This document shows, one piece after another, positions 6,597 to 15,783 of a stretch of 38,899 nt of DNA. The DNA lies in NCBI GenBank assembly GCA_042095835.1, contig JBELML010000047.1, forward strand, positions 1 to 38,899, in the 5' to 3' direction. Below the pieces are notes generated by a model that saw only the letters and a program-made list of their open reading frames with translations, did no database searches and had not been told where the DNA came from. Numbering within the stretch: position 1 is the first letter of the stretch; each line of letters starts with the position of its first letter. Source of the stretch: DATFKA01 sp042095835. Its GTDB lineage: Bacteria; Bacteroidota; Bacteroidia; Chitinophagales; Saprospiraceae. A program made the translations under genes and the position numbers.

Positions 6597-9320
6597 ATGA
6601 AAAATCTATTTCTTGGCCTAATAGGCCTAGTTTTTATAACAAGTTGCCAATCGCCACAAAATCCAACTTCATCTAGTGAAGTGAGTACTCCTTTCCGAGA
6701 CCTTAATAAAAATGGTAAAAAGGACATCTATGAAGATGCTACTCAGCCAATAGAAAAACGGATAAAGGATTTAGTAGTACAAATGACCGTAGAAGAAAAA
6801 GCGGGTTTGATGTTCAACGCTATTTCAGGTTTAGAGTTTGGGGAAACAATTGAGCGTATAGATTCCTTTATCACGCAAGTAAAAATCAATCACCTAGATA
6901 TGCCAGGGATGGCAACCGCAAAGGAGCATATAGCACATAATAATATCGTTCAAAAAATAGCAGAAAAATCCCGACTTGGCATTCCCGTAACTTTTTATTC
7001 AGACCCTAGGCATAATATTCGATTTAACGAAAAAGCGGGCCCTAATCGCTTTCATTCTTATTGGCCTTCTGAGTTGGGATTAGGTGCAATCGGGGATGCA
7101 GCATTAGTCAGAACGTTTGGCGATATTGAACGACAGGAGTACCTCGCTTTAGGTATTCGATTGGCATTACACCCGATGGCTGATTTGGCGACTGAGCCAA
7201 GATGGTTTAGGAATTATACAACTTTTGGCGAAAATGCCGATTTAAGTGCCAAACTGACTAAAGCCTATATTCAAGGCTTTCAAGGCGAACAACTGGGTAC
7301 GCATAGCGTGCTTTGCCAAACCAAACATTTCCCTGGTGGCGGTCCACAAAAAGATGGTATGGATGCTCATTTTCCAACGGGAAAAGAACAGGTCTATCCA
7401 GGTGGAATGTTCGACTATCATTTAAAACCATTTACGGAAGGGGCATTGCCTGCGGGCACTGCTCAATTGATGTTGTATTATGGTGTCCCAGTTGGCATCA
7501 CGGAGGAACAAGTTGCTTTTGGCTATAATAAAGAAATAGTCACCAATTTATTAAGAGATTCCTTGGGCTTTGATGGCGTCGTTTGTACTGATTGGGCTTT
7601 AGTGACGGATAATCCAGCCAAGCCTGCCTCCGCTTGGGGGGTGGAACACTTATCGGCTAAGGAACGAGTAAAGAAAATTTTAGATGCAGGAGTAGATATG
7701 TTTGGCGGAGAATCGTGCGCAGAATTAGTGGTTGAGTTAGTAAATGAAGGTAGTATTACCCAAGCTCGATTAGACCAATCAGTTCGTAGAATATTGCACG
7801 ATAAATTTGTCTTAGGCTTGTTTGACAATCCCTATTTGAGTGAAGATAATTTGAAAGTTTTTGAAAATGAAACCTACAAGGAATTGGGGCGAGAGGCACA
7901 GCGTAAATCTTTAGTGTTGCTTAAAAATGACGACCATATTTTACCTTTGGCTCAAAATACCAAAGTTTATGTAAAAGGGATAGATGCCAAAGCATTGGAA
8001 GAGTATGCAACTATCGTTGAAACTCCTGAATTAGCGGATGTGATTATTAATAAATTTGGTACGCCATTCACCCCTGTAACAGAACCTAAATATTTTTTAG
8101 AACGTGTTTTTCTTCAAGGAAGATTAGATTTTCCTGCTACGGAGAAACAAGAAATGTTAGATTTAATCAATACGAAACCTACCATTTCCATCTTCACCAT
8201 GAATCGCCCTGCTGTAATTCCTGACATCAATAAAGCCAGCAAAGCCTTAATTGTGGATTTTGATTGTCAGGATGAAATTTTAACAGAATTGATTTTTGGA
8301 AAATTCAAACCAACAGGAAAATTGCCGATAGAGCTGCCATCAAGCGTAGCAGCAGTAGAGGCGCAATTGGAAGATGTACCACAGGATTCTAAAAATCCGC
8401 TTTATCCGTATGGTTTTGGATTGAGTTTCCATAAACAGGAAGTCAAAAGCGGAGCAATTGAGGTAGAGGGAAAAAACAGGGTGTTTGAATATTTTGCACC
8501 CCCTACATTTACTAGCGCCCCTTCTTTGGTCTTTGTCTTGCACGGGTCTCGTGGAACGATGTATGATGCTCGCTGGCAAACCAATTATGAATTTGAAAGA
8601 TTGGCAGCAGCAAGAGGCAATCAGATTATTGTCTATCCACAAGGCTACGATAAGCATTGGAATGATTGTAGGGGAAGTGCCAGTTATACCGCCAATCAAG
8701 AAGACATTAACGACCTGGCGTTTTTTACTAAAATGATTGATTATTTCGAGCAACAATACCAAATAAATAAGGAGGCTGTTTTTGTAACAGGCATTTCCAA
8801 TGGCGGGCAAATGTGCTATAAATTGGGCTACGAATTACCAAATAAATTTAAAGGGATTGCCCCTTTTGTAGCCAATCTTCCAGAAGACGCTAATAATGAT
8901 TGTACCCCTAAAAACGTGTCCGTTTCCGTAATGGTTATTAATGGAACAAAAGACCGCATTAATCCTCATGCTGGTGGATGGGTCGTTTTGGGGCAAGATA
9001 GTACACGTGGAGCGGTACAAGCTACCGAAAAAACAATCGCCTATTGGAAAAACTTATTGAACTGCGAAACGAGGGTCGAAAAAATAGCTTACGATGACTA
9101 TTGCAAAGAGGACAACTCCACCGTTATTCACTATAAATATGCCTGTCCTACGACCAATAAAAAAGTAGAGTTATTAGAGGTGATAGGTGGTGGTCATGTC
9201 GTACCTGTAAAAGATACCCCTGACCTGCCAGAAGAGGCTAAACGGTTTATTGGAAATAAAAATAGAGACATCAATGCACCTATGATTGTGCTTGATTTTT
9301 TTGATAGTTTGGTGGAGTAA
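6597..9320 (+). CDS. lipoprotein fusion: GH3 beta-glycosidase + CE1/feruloyl-esterase-like domain
   Basis: This 907-residue protein has a lipoprotein signal (FITSC, Cys17), so it is probably anchored in an outer or periplasm-facing membrane. A calcium-loop-like DLNKNGKKDIYED follows at 35-47. Residues about 50-610 form a glycoside hydrolase family 3 enzyme; the nucleophile is Asp332 in GFDGVVCTDW. Residues about 625-905 form a separate alpha/beta hydrolase of the PHB-depolymerase/feruloyl-esterase (CE1, LpqC-like) type, with HGSRGTM near 649, Ser734 (GISNGGQ), Asp786 (GTKDRINP) and His867 (GGGHVVP). Both active sites look intact. The fusion would cut a glycosidic bond and an ester on the same molecule, for example an acylated phenolic glycoside or feruloylated polysaccharide, feeding the upstream ring-degrading enzymes. 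The link to those genes is inferred from strand and adjacency. Confidence 0.85.
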   Translation: MKNLFLGLIGLVFITSCQSPQNPTSSSEVSTPFRDLNKNGKKDIYEDATQPIEKRIKDLVVQMTVEEKAGLMFNAISGLEFGETIERIDSFITQVKINHLDMPGMATAKEHIAHNNIVQKIAEKSRLGIPVTFYSDPRHNIRFNEKAGPNRFHSYWPSELGLGAIGDAALVRTFGDIERQEYLALGIRLALHPMADLATEPRWFRNYTTFGENADLSAKLTKAYIQGFQGEQLGTHSVLCQTKHFPGGGPQKDGMDAHFPTGKEQVYPGGMFDYHLKPFTEGALPAGTAQLMLYYGVPVGITEEQVAFGYNKEIVTNLLRDSLGFDGVVCTDWALVTDNPAKPASAWGVEHLSAKERVKKILDAGVDMFGGESCAELVVELVNEGSITQARLDQSVRRILHDKFVLGLFDNPYLSEDNLKVFENETYKELGREAQRKSLVLLKNDDHILPLAQNTKVYVKGIDAKALEEYATIVETPELADVIINKFGTPFTPVTEPKYFLERVFLQGRLDFPATEKQEMLDLINTKPTISIFTMNRPAVIPDINKASKALIVDFDCQDEILTELIFGKFKPTGKLPIELPSSVAAVEAQLEDVPQDSKNPLYPYGFGLSFHKQEVKSGAIEVEGKNRVFEYFAPPTFTSAPSLVFVLHGSRGTMYDARWQTNYEFERLAAARGNQIIVYPQGYDKHWNDCRGSASYTANQEDINDLAFFTKMIDYFEQQYQINKEAVFVTGISNGGQMCYKLGYELPNKFKGIAPFVANLPEDANNDCTPKNVSVSVMVINGTKDRINPHAGGWVVLGQDSTRGAVQATEKTIAYWKNLLNCETRVEKIAYDDYCKEDNSTVIHYKYACPTTNKKVELLEVIGGGHVVPVKDTPDLPEEAKRFIGNKNRDINAPMIVLDFFDSLVE

Positions 9321-9760
9321 GGAGACCAAACTGACGGCCTTGTTTTGGGATAAAACAAAATCGACATCCTCCAGTTTTGAAAAATTTATACTAGCCATAT
9401 TGCGCACTTGGTGAGTTGGCAAAATAGGGGAGAAAAGTAATATAAACAAGACATTGGGTAGGGTTCTTGTGAGTTTCTAAATATAGAAAGCTTTCAATTT
9501 TGTATGTAATGGTAGCAGTCTCACTTTAAATAAATTGACCACTAAGGTGCTCAAGCTCACTGAGGAACACTAAGGAATTTGGACAAAATCTGGCGTTTTA
9601 GCTCATGTTCTTTAGTGCAACTTAGTGTACTTACTGTCTTAGTGCCTGCCTGCCGAAGCCTCGGTGCAGGCAGGGTGAAAAAAAGTTGACATTAGCGTTA
9701 TTTATCCTTTTTATATCTAAAATGAGAATTGTTGTTAATTTTATTACCTTAAAAGAAAAT
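9321..9760. other. 440-nt intergenic region with dispersed repeat sequence
   Basis: No convincing gene is seen. It starts with a 7-bp hairpin (TTGTTTT/AAAACAA, 9340-9358) just after the GH3 stop. Around 9540-9645 it contains scattered CACTAAGG/CTTAGTG words in both orientations, a composition common in Bacteroidota intergenic DNA. It ends with a strong palindrome listed separately. A minus-strand open frame covering 9174-9449 overlaps the GH3 3' end and has no recognisable features. Confidence 0.5.
9645..9674. repeat. REP-like GC-rich palindrome
   Basis: Outer arms CCTGCCTGC (9645-9653) and GCAGGCAGG (9666-9674) pair perfectly, with an inner CCGA/TCGG continuation. The element is GC-rich within AT-rich flanks and resembles the short CCTGCC...GGCAGG palindromes scattered in many Bacteroidota genomes. 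Confidence 0.6.
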
Positions 9761-9985
9761 ATGAAACTGAATTTATTATCCTGCGACGCTCCTCGGCCGG
9801 ATCGTAGAGCCATCGCTAAGTGTATAGCTGAGATCGCATCCGATATGGATCAATCTTTGGCCAATGAGTTGACCGATATTCTGCTGGAAGGGGATGCAGT
9901 AGAAATTGAAGTAAATGGTAAAAATACCAGCTCTGCTTACCGTGCATTACGGAAATTAGGTATTGACTACGAAATAATAGAATGA
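9761..9985 (+). CDS. small conserved-looking hypothetical protein (74 aa)
   Basis: The ORF can begin at ATG 9761 (74 aa, MKLNLLSCD...) or ATG 9722 (87 aa). I prefer 9761 because the extra residues are hydrophobic and look like leader sequence read through. The product is compact and acidic, with a basic patch (PRPDRRAIAK) and a C-terminal segment (GDAVEIEVNGKNTSSAYRAL) of predicted beta-beta-alpha-beta character. This is distantly reminiscent of the C-terminal domain of ribosomal protein L7/L12, but that is only a fold-level impression. It is convergent with the cyclase gene, 25 nt away. No function is assigned. Confidence 0.5.
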   Translation: MKLNLLSCDAPRPDRRAIAKCIAEIASDMDQSLANELTDILLEGDAVEIEVNGKNTSSAYRALRKLGIDYEIIE

Positions 9986-10010
9986 AATAAGCTTGACCAC
10001 CTCCTAAAGC

Positions 10011-11690
10011 CTATTTTAACTCCATGATCTCCACGCCTTCCCAATCTGTACCTACACCTGATGAGTGATACTTGATGGCATGATTGAGGTAGAGCTGGGC
10101 TGGCCGGTCTTCCGGATGGATACTCAACACTTGTGCAAAAGCAGCTGTGGCTTCTTCAAAGCAGCGCTCGTTGTACTTTTGGAGTCCGGTCTGAAAAGTA
10201 GCCAATGTAGCCTGCTTTTTTTCAAAAGTGCTGGGTGGGGCGCATTGGAAGATGTCAAATATTTCTAGCGCACGTCTCTTTCCTTTCACCTGTACTTTGC
10301 CAAGTGATCGGTAGGCCATGTCCGCCTGCGAGAGGGGCACGCCCTGCAAGACAGCTTCGGAGGCAACGATGGCGGTATCGTAATATTTGGTGAGGCCTTC
10401 CATGCGCGAGGCAGTGTTGACGGTATCGGAGACTAGGTTGGCCTCCTGCCTGCGATCGTCTCCCAAAATGCCCATGATCAGGGGACCGTGATGAATACCA
10501 ATTCCAATTTTGATGGGTATGCGCTGCTTCAGTTTGCGGGCAGCATTATAGGTCTTGATCTTATTTTGAATAGCTACCCCAGCGGTTAAAGCTTGTGCTC
10601 GATCATCCAGAAAGAGGGCTAGCATACCGTCGCCCATAAAGCTCATAATCATTCCACCATTATCGTTGATGATACCGCCCACGCGTCCAATATAGCTGTT
10701 TAAGAAAGCGAAATTCTCTTCGGGGGTCATACCTTCCGAAAAGGTCGTATAACCGCGGATGTCGATGAACATGACCGTTACCTGCTTTTGGACCTGATCG
10801 CCTAGTTTGACATCTTTAATGGACTCCCGACCTAACAAACGGATGAAGTCGTAGGGGACAAATTTCTTGCTGGCCTCGTTGATACGTTTTAATTCTGCCT
10901 CCCGTGCTTCTATTTCTTGGATGTTTTTTTCATAAAGGAGGCTTCGCTCGATGGAGGAGGCCGTCTGCAAAGCCAAAGTGTTTAAGATTTTTAGGTCATT
11001 GGCTTTGTAGGAGTGCCTGGTATTAGTGCCCAAAACAATCATACCGATGGGAGATTCTGCTACTGTTAAAGGGGCATAGATTAGGGAAGATAATTGCAGC
11101 TGGAGTTTATCGGTGCGGCGATCTTGATGGGTATCTGGGATGATATCCGCTTTCAATTCTTGGAGAAATTGTTCTAGAATCTGTTCTTTGGCGTCCAGAA
11201 TAAGCTGGTCGGGGCTGGTATCTCCCGTTTGGGCCAGCAAAGTGAGTTGTTTGTTGGCTCGGTCAAACAGCAAGACACGCCCAGCATCCGCATGAATGAG
11301 CTGTTGGGCTTGTTGTAAGGCCAGTTCGCCAATACGCTGGGGTTCAATGGCCGTAGCCATCGCCTCCGAAAAATCGTAGATGAGATTAATTTCCCGATAG
11401 AGCTGCAAGACTTCATTGCCCATTTCCCTACGCTCGTATTCTTTCTGTAGCATGAGCTCTAGTAGGTCTTTGATCATTTTTGCAGTAGTATCCGAGGCAT
11501 AAACCTTACCCAAGAGTTGGCCATTCAATTCGATTCCTTGACTTTCTGGTCCTAGGGTAGTATCCCCTAATAAAACCTGATTAGAGGAATCCGTAATCGT
11601 GATGGGTGCAGGTAAGTGGTCCAGCAAAACGGAAAGGGTCTGGTAGGCGTCCTTCTTTTTTAGTAAGGTTTTCAGCTTAAGGGTACTCAT
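10011..11690 (-). CDS. GAF domain - class III nucleotide cyclase - TPR protein
   Basis: The 559-residue soluble protein has a PAS-like N-terminus (about 15-90), a GAF domain (about 105-255), a coiled linker, a class III adenylate/guanylate cyclase domain (about 298-480) and a C-terminal TPR-like segment (about 490-545). Metal-binding Asp310 (MFIDIRGYT) and Asp354 (FMGDGML), and the transition-state pair Asn425/Arg429 (VNTASR), are present, so catalysis is likely. The lysine that normally selects the purine base (xKFxGD) is Ser350 here, while the partner Asp422 is kept, so base specificity is uncertain. The gene overlaps the CheY-like receiver gene by 4 nt (ATGA), which implies translational coupling. 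It is the last gene of the kinase-receiver-cyclase operon and a candidate output of that pathway. Confidence 0.85.
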   Translation of the reverse strand: MSTLKLKTLLKKKDAYQTLSVLLDHLPAPITITDSSNQVLLGDTTLGPESQGIELNGQLLGKVYASDTTAKMIKDLLELMLQKEYERREMGNEVLQLYREINLIYDFSEAMATAIEPQRIGELALQQAQQLIHADAGRVLLFDRANKQLTLLAQTGDTSPDQLILDAKEQILEQFLQELKADIIPDTHQDRRTDKLQLQLSSLIYAPLTVAESPIGMIVLGTNTRHSYKANDLKILNTLALQTASSIERSLLYEKNIQEIEAREAELKRINEASKKFVPYDFIRLLGRESIKDVKLGDQVQKQVTVMFIDIRGYTTFSEGMTPEENFAFLNSYIGRVGGIINDNGGMIMSFMGDGMLALFLDDRAQALTAGVAIQNKIKTYNAARKLKQRIPIKIGIGIHHGPLIMGILGDDRRQEANLVSDTVNTASRMEGLTKYYDTAIVASEAVLQGVPLSQADMAYRSLGKVQVKGKRRALEIFDIFQCAPPSTFEKKQATLATFQTGLQKYNERCFEEATAAFAQVLSIHPEDRPAQLYLNHAIKYHSSGVGTDWEGVEIMELK

Positions 11691-12064
11691 AAGTTGAATG
11701 TTTTACGTGCCTTGTCTAGTAATGCATCAGGGTTAAAAGGTTTGGTGATGTAAAGGTCTGCGCCTACTTCTTCACCTTTTTGGCGGTCAAACTCTTGCCC
11801 TTTGGCGGTCAACATAATGATGTAAATATCACTACGCCCCCATTCCTTTTTTACGGTCTGACAAACTTGGAAGCCATTCATATGAGGCATCATAACGTCG
11901 AGGAAGACCAGCTGTGGCCGCTCTGTTTTGATCATTTCTAAGCCTTCTCGCCCGTTGGAAGCGGTTAGGATTTCTATGCCCTCATCTTCTAAGTCTTCCA
12001 AAGTTTGTTCGATGAGTGAACGGATGTGCATTTCATCGTCAACGATTAGAATTTTCCTTTCCAT
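11687..12064 (-). CDS. single-domain CheY-like response regulator
   Basis: The 125-residue protein is one receiver domain with no output domain. The acidic pair is in VDDEMHIR near residues 9-10, the phospho-acceptor Asp lies in VFLDVMMPHMNG near residue 56, the switch Thr is in MLTAKG and the conserved Lys in YITKPFNPD. All key residues are intact. It sits 34 nt after the hybrid kinase gene and its stop overlaps the start of the cyclase gene (ATGA). The most direct reading is a phosphorelay intermediate or diffusible regulator linking the kinase to the cyclase. It could instead receive phosphate from the second kinase of the locus. Confidence 0.9.
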   Translation of the reverse strand: MERKILIVDDEMHIRSLIEQTLEDLEDEGIEILTASNGREGLEMIKTERPQLVFLDVMMPHMNGFQVCQTVKKEWGRSDIYIIMLTAKGQEFDRQKGEEVGADLYITKPFNPDALLDKARKTFNL

Positions 12065-12098
12065 TCTACTATTTTTTATTGTACATTTTAAAAACCGT

Positions 12099-15000
12099 TT
12101 ACTGATACATAATAATCAACACAGATTCCAGGCCTTTCTCAAAGCGCAGTGCCCGCATGACCTCTTCCCGTTGGTGCAGGGCTTCGTTGAGGACAATCAC
12201 ATCGGGTTGGGCAGAGCGGGCCTTTGCCAACAAGTTGTCTCCGTCCGCCTCTACTACGTCAAAGCCTTTGGCCACTAAGACCGAACTCATGGTGGCCAGC
12301 GTCGATTGGTTTTCATCAATAACCAGCACTTTTTTGGTGGAAATACCACCGTTTAGTAAGGCCTCCACTTCTCGTAAGAGTAGATCGGTATCGATGGGTT
12401 TTTGTAAGTAGCGGTCTACGCCGATGCGGTAGCCCCTTTCCTGATCCTCTACGATGGACAGGATGAGAATGGGGATATTGAGGGTTTTGGGATCATTTTT
12501 GAGGATGGCCGCCAGATCAAAGCCATTGAGTTCGGGCATCATGACATCGAGGATAATCATATCGGGCCGCTGAGCGCGTACTTTTTGCAAAGCCTGCTTA
12601 CCATTTTCCGCCAGGCGTACCTGATAACCAGTCTCACCAAGTTCTTGGCGCAGCAGCTCGCGGATACTTGGGTCGTCATCAACCACCAAGATGTTGGTCT
12701 CCGTTTTTTGCGGCATGATGACCGAGCTGAGCGACATTTTCTGTTTCAATTCTTGTACCAGCTGCTCCATTTTGACCTGCGCATTCTGCACTGATTTCTT
12801 TTCTTTTAGGGGCAGAGAAAAAGCAAATAAGCTGCCTTTCCCGAGCGTACTTTCCACCCAAATTTCACCACCGAGATAGTTTATGATTTCCTGGCAGATC
12901 GGCAATCCCAGTCCGGTTCCCTGAGGTTTATCCGTCAGGGTATCGCCCACTTGTCGGAATTTTTCGAAAACCGTAGCTAAATCTTCAGGCGCAATGCCAA
13001 TGCCCGTGTCTTGCACCCCAACGATCAGCTGATCGCCCTCCCGCTTAGTAGATACCGTCACCGAACCTTTATCCGTAAATTTTACGGCATTGGAAAGCAG
13101 ATTAATCATGACCTGTACCAGCTTATCGTGATCACCAGTCACCGTAGGCAGTGTGGGATCCAACTTTTCCTGGTATTGCAGCCCTTTCCCTTCAAAAAGG
13201 GAGGAAGTGGAGATATAAGCCTGATGGACCAAGCGATTGAGGTCGATGGGCTCCAGGTGCCAGTCGGTACGTCCCGCTTCAATTTTGGCGAGATCGAGTA
13301 CATCGTTGATGAGCTTGGTCAGGCGTTCGCCTTCGAGGACGACTACATCGAGGTTTTTCTCAATTTGATCCACCGTACGATTGAGCTTTTTGTCCTCTGT
13401 TGGTAGGGCGGGCTTAATCCTTTCGGAAAAGCGCTTGCGGATGATTTTGGTGAAACCGAGTACGGAGGTCAGCGGCGTGCGCAGCTCGTGGGAGACGGTT
13501 GAGAGGAAGTTGGATTTGGTTTCACTGGCCAGCTGAGCGGCTTCTTTTTCTGCTTCTGCTTTGGCCTTGGCAGCGATGGAAGCCTGGGTTTGCTTTTCTT
13601 GTTGTCTGGAACGGAAGCCTAGGGCAAGGGCAATGAGGATAGGCGCACTGGTGTAACTAAAAAGAATGTAAATTTGCGCTCTACCAACTACGGCGGTAGG
13701 TGATAATATTGCCCGCAGATTTGTAAAAGTAATAATGGAGGCCGTAATAATAATGGCGATTAAAAAATACCAGGCATTTTGATTGCCTCGACGGATGGCT
13801 ATTATAGCTAATAGAATCAATAGCAATCCAGCCAAAACATTAAGCACCTGTGAAAGATCCAATATCTTACTACGGGTACTCCCAAACCCTAAAGTCTGGT
13901 AGAAATATATATCGGCTAAAGCAGTCAATAAGATCAGTCCACACAAAATTGGAACGCCACTTTTTAATCTTATTTTCCAGTGCTTTAAAAAGAGAAATTC
14001 TTGGGTAAAAAGTAAAACAGAAATCAAGGATAACCTATAAAACAAAATAGTTAAACTATGACCATATTCTAATAAAAAAGGGAAGGGGTAAAATTCATTA
14101 AAATAAGCAGTGAAATTTGCTAATAGGAATAGAAAGAAAGCCAATGAGAAATAGCCATATACTCGTTTGCGGCTAATGATAAAAAACAAAAAGAAAAATA
14201 GCCCAGAAGCCAGCATGATGCCATAAAAAAGTAGGGTGCCGATCGTAAAAAAGGCATATTGATCCCAAAAGGTAGATTGGTCAAAATGGAATAATTGAAC
14301 CGTAGGTATACCTAGACGATTAGGGTCTTCATAGCGTAGGTCATTAACACCTTCCAAACGTAGAAAGACTTCTAAGGTATCCGTTGGACTCAGCTCAACG
14401 GTAAATAAATTCATTTTATGCCAGCGCAACTTTTTCCAAAGCGGCAGATCATTGCCCGTTCGCTGGTAATCAAAGCCACCTGCTGGATTTGGCGTGTACA
14501 CCTCCACTTTATTCCAACCCCAGAGATAAGGACCTCCTACGCTAAACAGCTGCTGTCCATAGAAATCTGGACTCCCGAATAATCTCAATTTCACCCAATG
14601 GACTTGGTTGGGATCAAATCCCCGCCAATCGTTATACCGCGCCTTTTCTTCCCAAACTTCTTGGAAGGTCTCTAGTGTATGCGCTCGACTAGTATCCTCA
14701 ACAATTTCTAAGCTTCTAAGAATAAAATTATGAGCATAAGCCATAGTATAAGGATTCCGGTATACACCCAAAAAACGGTAGCCTTCTAACTCTAAGCACT
14801 CCTCGACTTTATTATGATATATTCGGAGTCCCTTTGGACTATAGGGCGACCGATTGGAACCTTCTACCCTGACAAACAAACGAATTTCTTCCTCGGGCTG
14901 TAGGGACACCTTGATCCAATTGAAAGCATCTTTAATGGCTTTATCCTTCGCCAATCGACCAAGGCCCGTTTTTAAGTGGATTAGGGAATCCCCTTGCTCG

Positions 15001-15626
15001 TAATATACATCAATTTTATCCCAACTGAAGATATCTCCCCCAACTTCAAAATATTGCTCGCCAAAAACCTCTTCAGAGGCTACCACTCGGAGCTGCATCC
15101 AATAAGTCAGGTCCTCTTGTAAATTATTGGTAGAATTATTTAATAAAAAAGATTGCTGTCGAATCTCCTCGTAGTCCATTATGCCGGAGCTGTCGCAAAA
15201 TATGCTAAGCGTATTGTAGATTGAAAGCCTTTTCTTACCATATGCCTTTGAAGTAAAATAGCTGTACCTATTGTCCAGACGAAAGCCATACTGATTCATC
15301 AATGCCATCTGCTGCTGGCGGATGGATTCCCCAGTAAGGCTATCTCCTTGAGCCAAATAGCTACTAGATTGGTTGCGATAAGCACTAATCAAGCTACTGG
15401 TATCTTGCTTTTGTAAAGCCAGTTTTTCCAATTTTGTGCTGTACACTAGACAACTGTCCCAGGCTTCGGTATCCCTAAATTCATTGGAGAGTTCTGCGTA
15501 CAATTCCATGCGCAGCTCCTCCCTTGCAGCAGGAAGTAGCTGCCGCAAAGAATCCACCCGTGGAGCTTGCCCCTTGCAAAACAAGGGCAGGCTCAAAAGC
15601 AATAAGAATAGAAGGTGTTTTTGCAT
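12099..15626 (-). CDS. hybrid histidine kinase: tandem DISMED2-like - 7TM - HisKA - HATPase - REC - degenerate REC
   Basis: The 1175-residue protein starts with a signal peptide (to about residue 20). Two related extracytoplasmic jelly-roll-like segments follow (about 170-275 and 335-445), then seven membrane helices (about 455-672), the 7TMR-DISM layout for sensing ligands outside the cytoplasmic membrane. A short coiled linker leads to HisKA with His713 (VSHELRTPL), an ATPase with N box NLLSNAVKF and G boxes DTGIGI and GTGLGL, and REC1 with Asp1027 and Lys1076. The second receiver has Asn1147 (IVLNEAL) in place of Asp and the protein ends right after beta-4 (IIMYQ), so it cannot be phosphorylated normally. 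The gene is followed by the CheY-like gene after 34 nt and is preceded by the duplicated control region at 15657-15770. Confidence 0.9.
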   Translation of the reverse strand: MQKHLLFLLLLSLPLFCKGQAPRVDSLRQLLPAAREELRMELYAELSNEFRDTEAWDSCLVYSTKLEKLALQKQDTSSLISAYRNQSSSYLAQGDSLTGESIRQQQMALMNQYGFRLDNRYSYFTSKAYGKKRLSIYNTLSIFCDSSGIMDYEEIRQQSFLLNNSTNNLQEDLTYWMQLRVVASEEVFGEQYFEVGGDIFSWDKIDVYYEQGDSLIHLKTGLGRLAKDKAIKDAFNWIKVSLQPEEEIRLFVRVEGSNRSPYSPKGLRIYHNKVEECLELEGYRFLGVYRNPYTMAYAHNFILRSLEIVEDTSRAHTLETFQEVWEEKARYNDWRGFDPNQVHWVKLRLFGSPDFYGQQLFSVGGPYLWGWNKVEVYTPNPAGGFDYQRTGNDLPLWKKLRWHKMNLFTVELSPTDTLEVFLRLEGVNDLRYEDPNRLGIPTVQLFHFDQSTFWDQYAFFTIGTLLFYGIMLASGLFFFLFFIISRKRVYGYFSLAFFLFLLANFTAYFNEFYPFPFLLEYGHSLTILFYRLSLISVLLFTQEFLFLKHWKIRLKSGVPILCGLILLTALADIYFYQTLGFGSTRSKILDLSQVLNVLAGLLLILLAIIAIRRGNQNAWYFLIAIIITASIITFTNLRAILSPTAVVGRAQIYILFSYTSAPILIALALGFRSRQQEKQTQASIAAKAKAEAEKEAAQLASETKSNFLSTVSHELRTPLTSVLGFTKIIRKRFSERIKPALPTEDKKLNRTVDQIEKNLDVVVLEGERLTKLINDVLDLAKIEAGRTDWHLEPIDLNRLVHQAYISTSSLFEGKGLQYQEKLDPTLPTVTGDHDKLVQVMINLLSNAVKFTDKGSVTVSTKREGDQLIVGVQDTGIGIAPEDLATVFEKFRQVGDTLTDKPQGTGLGLPICQEIINYLGGEIWVESTLGKGSLFAFSLPLKEKKSVQNAQVKMEQLVQELKQKMSLSSVIMPQKTETNILVVDDDPSIRELLRQELGETGYQVRLAENGKQALQKVRAQRPDMIILDVMMPELNGFDLAAILKNDPKTLNIPILILSIVEDQERGYRIGVDRYLQKPIDTDLLLREVEALLNGGISTKKVLVIDENQSTLATMSSVLVAKGFDVVEADGDNLLAKARSAQPDVIVLNEALHQREEVMRALRFEKGLESVLIIMYQ

Positions 15627-15656
15627 ATTGAATTGTTTAGCTACTTTGAATTCAAA

Positions 15657-15770
15657 AAAATGGGTTTTAGGTATTTTTTATACTTCAAACTTCGATAATT
15701 CTTCCTCCATCAGCTTGCACTAATCGTGAAATGGTGGGTACAAATCGTGAAAAAGGCCGTAAAATCGGTG
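15657..15770 (-). promoter_or_regulatory. control region of the hybrid kinase gene with 21-bp-spaced direct repeats
   Basis: On the plus strand AATCGTGA occurs at 15722-15729 and again at 15743-15750, exactly 21 bp apart, with a weaker third copy (AATCGGTG) at 15763. The longer half-site is close to GTACAAATCGTGAAAA. Between the repeats and the start codon (15657-15720) the sequence aligns almost without gaps to the region upstream of the second kinase gene (18542-18604), including AAAATGGGTTTTAG and TCAAACTTCG. In the gene direction the repeats lie about 95-145 nt before the ATG. This is what a two-turn-spaced AraC- or LytTR-type dimer site would look like. The regulator's identity is inferred. 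Confidence 0.65.
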
Positions 15771-15783
15771 TTTAGAAGTGTCA

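Noticed and set aside
9174..9449. Minus-strand 91-codon open frame overlapping the GH3-esterase 3' end
   Set aside because: It overlaps a well-supported gene, has no recognisable domain, and its upstream side is ordinary intergenic DNA.
9540..9645. Possible CRISPR-like or tandem repeat from recurring CTAAGG words
   Set aside because: The words are irregularly spaced, in both orientations and too short; no constant repeat or spacer lengths.
12157..13406. Several plus-strand open frames of 60-131 codons inside the hybrid kinase gene
   Set aside because: They are antisense to conserved kinase and receiver motifs, with no domain, promoter or spacing to support them.
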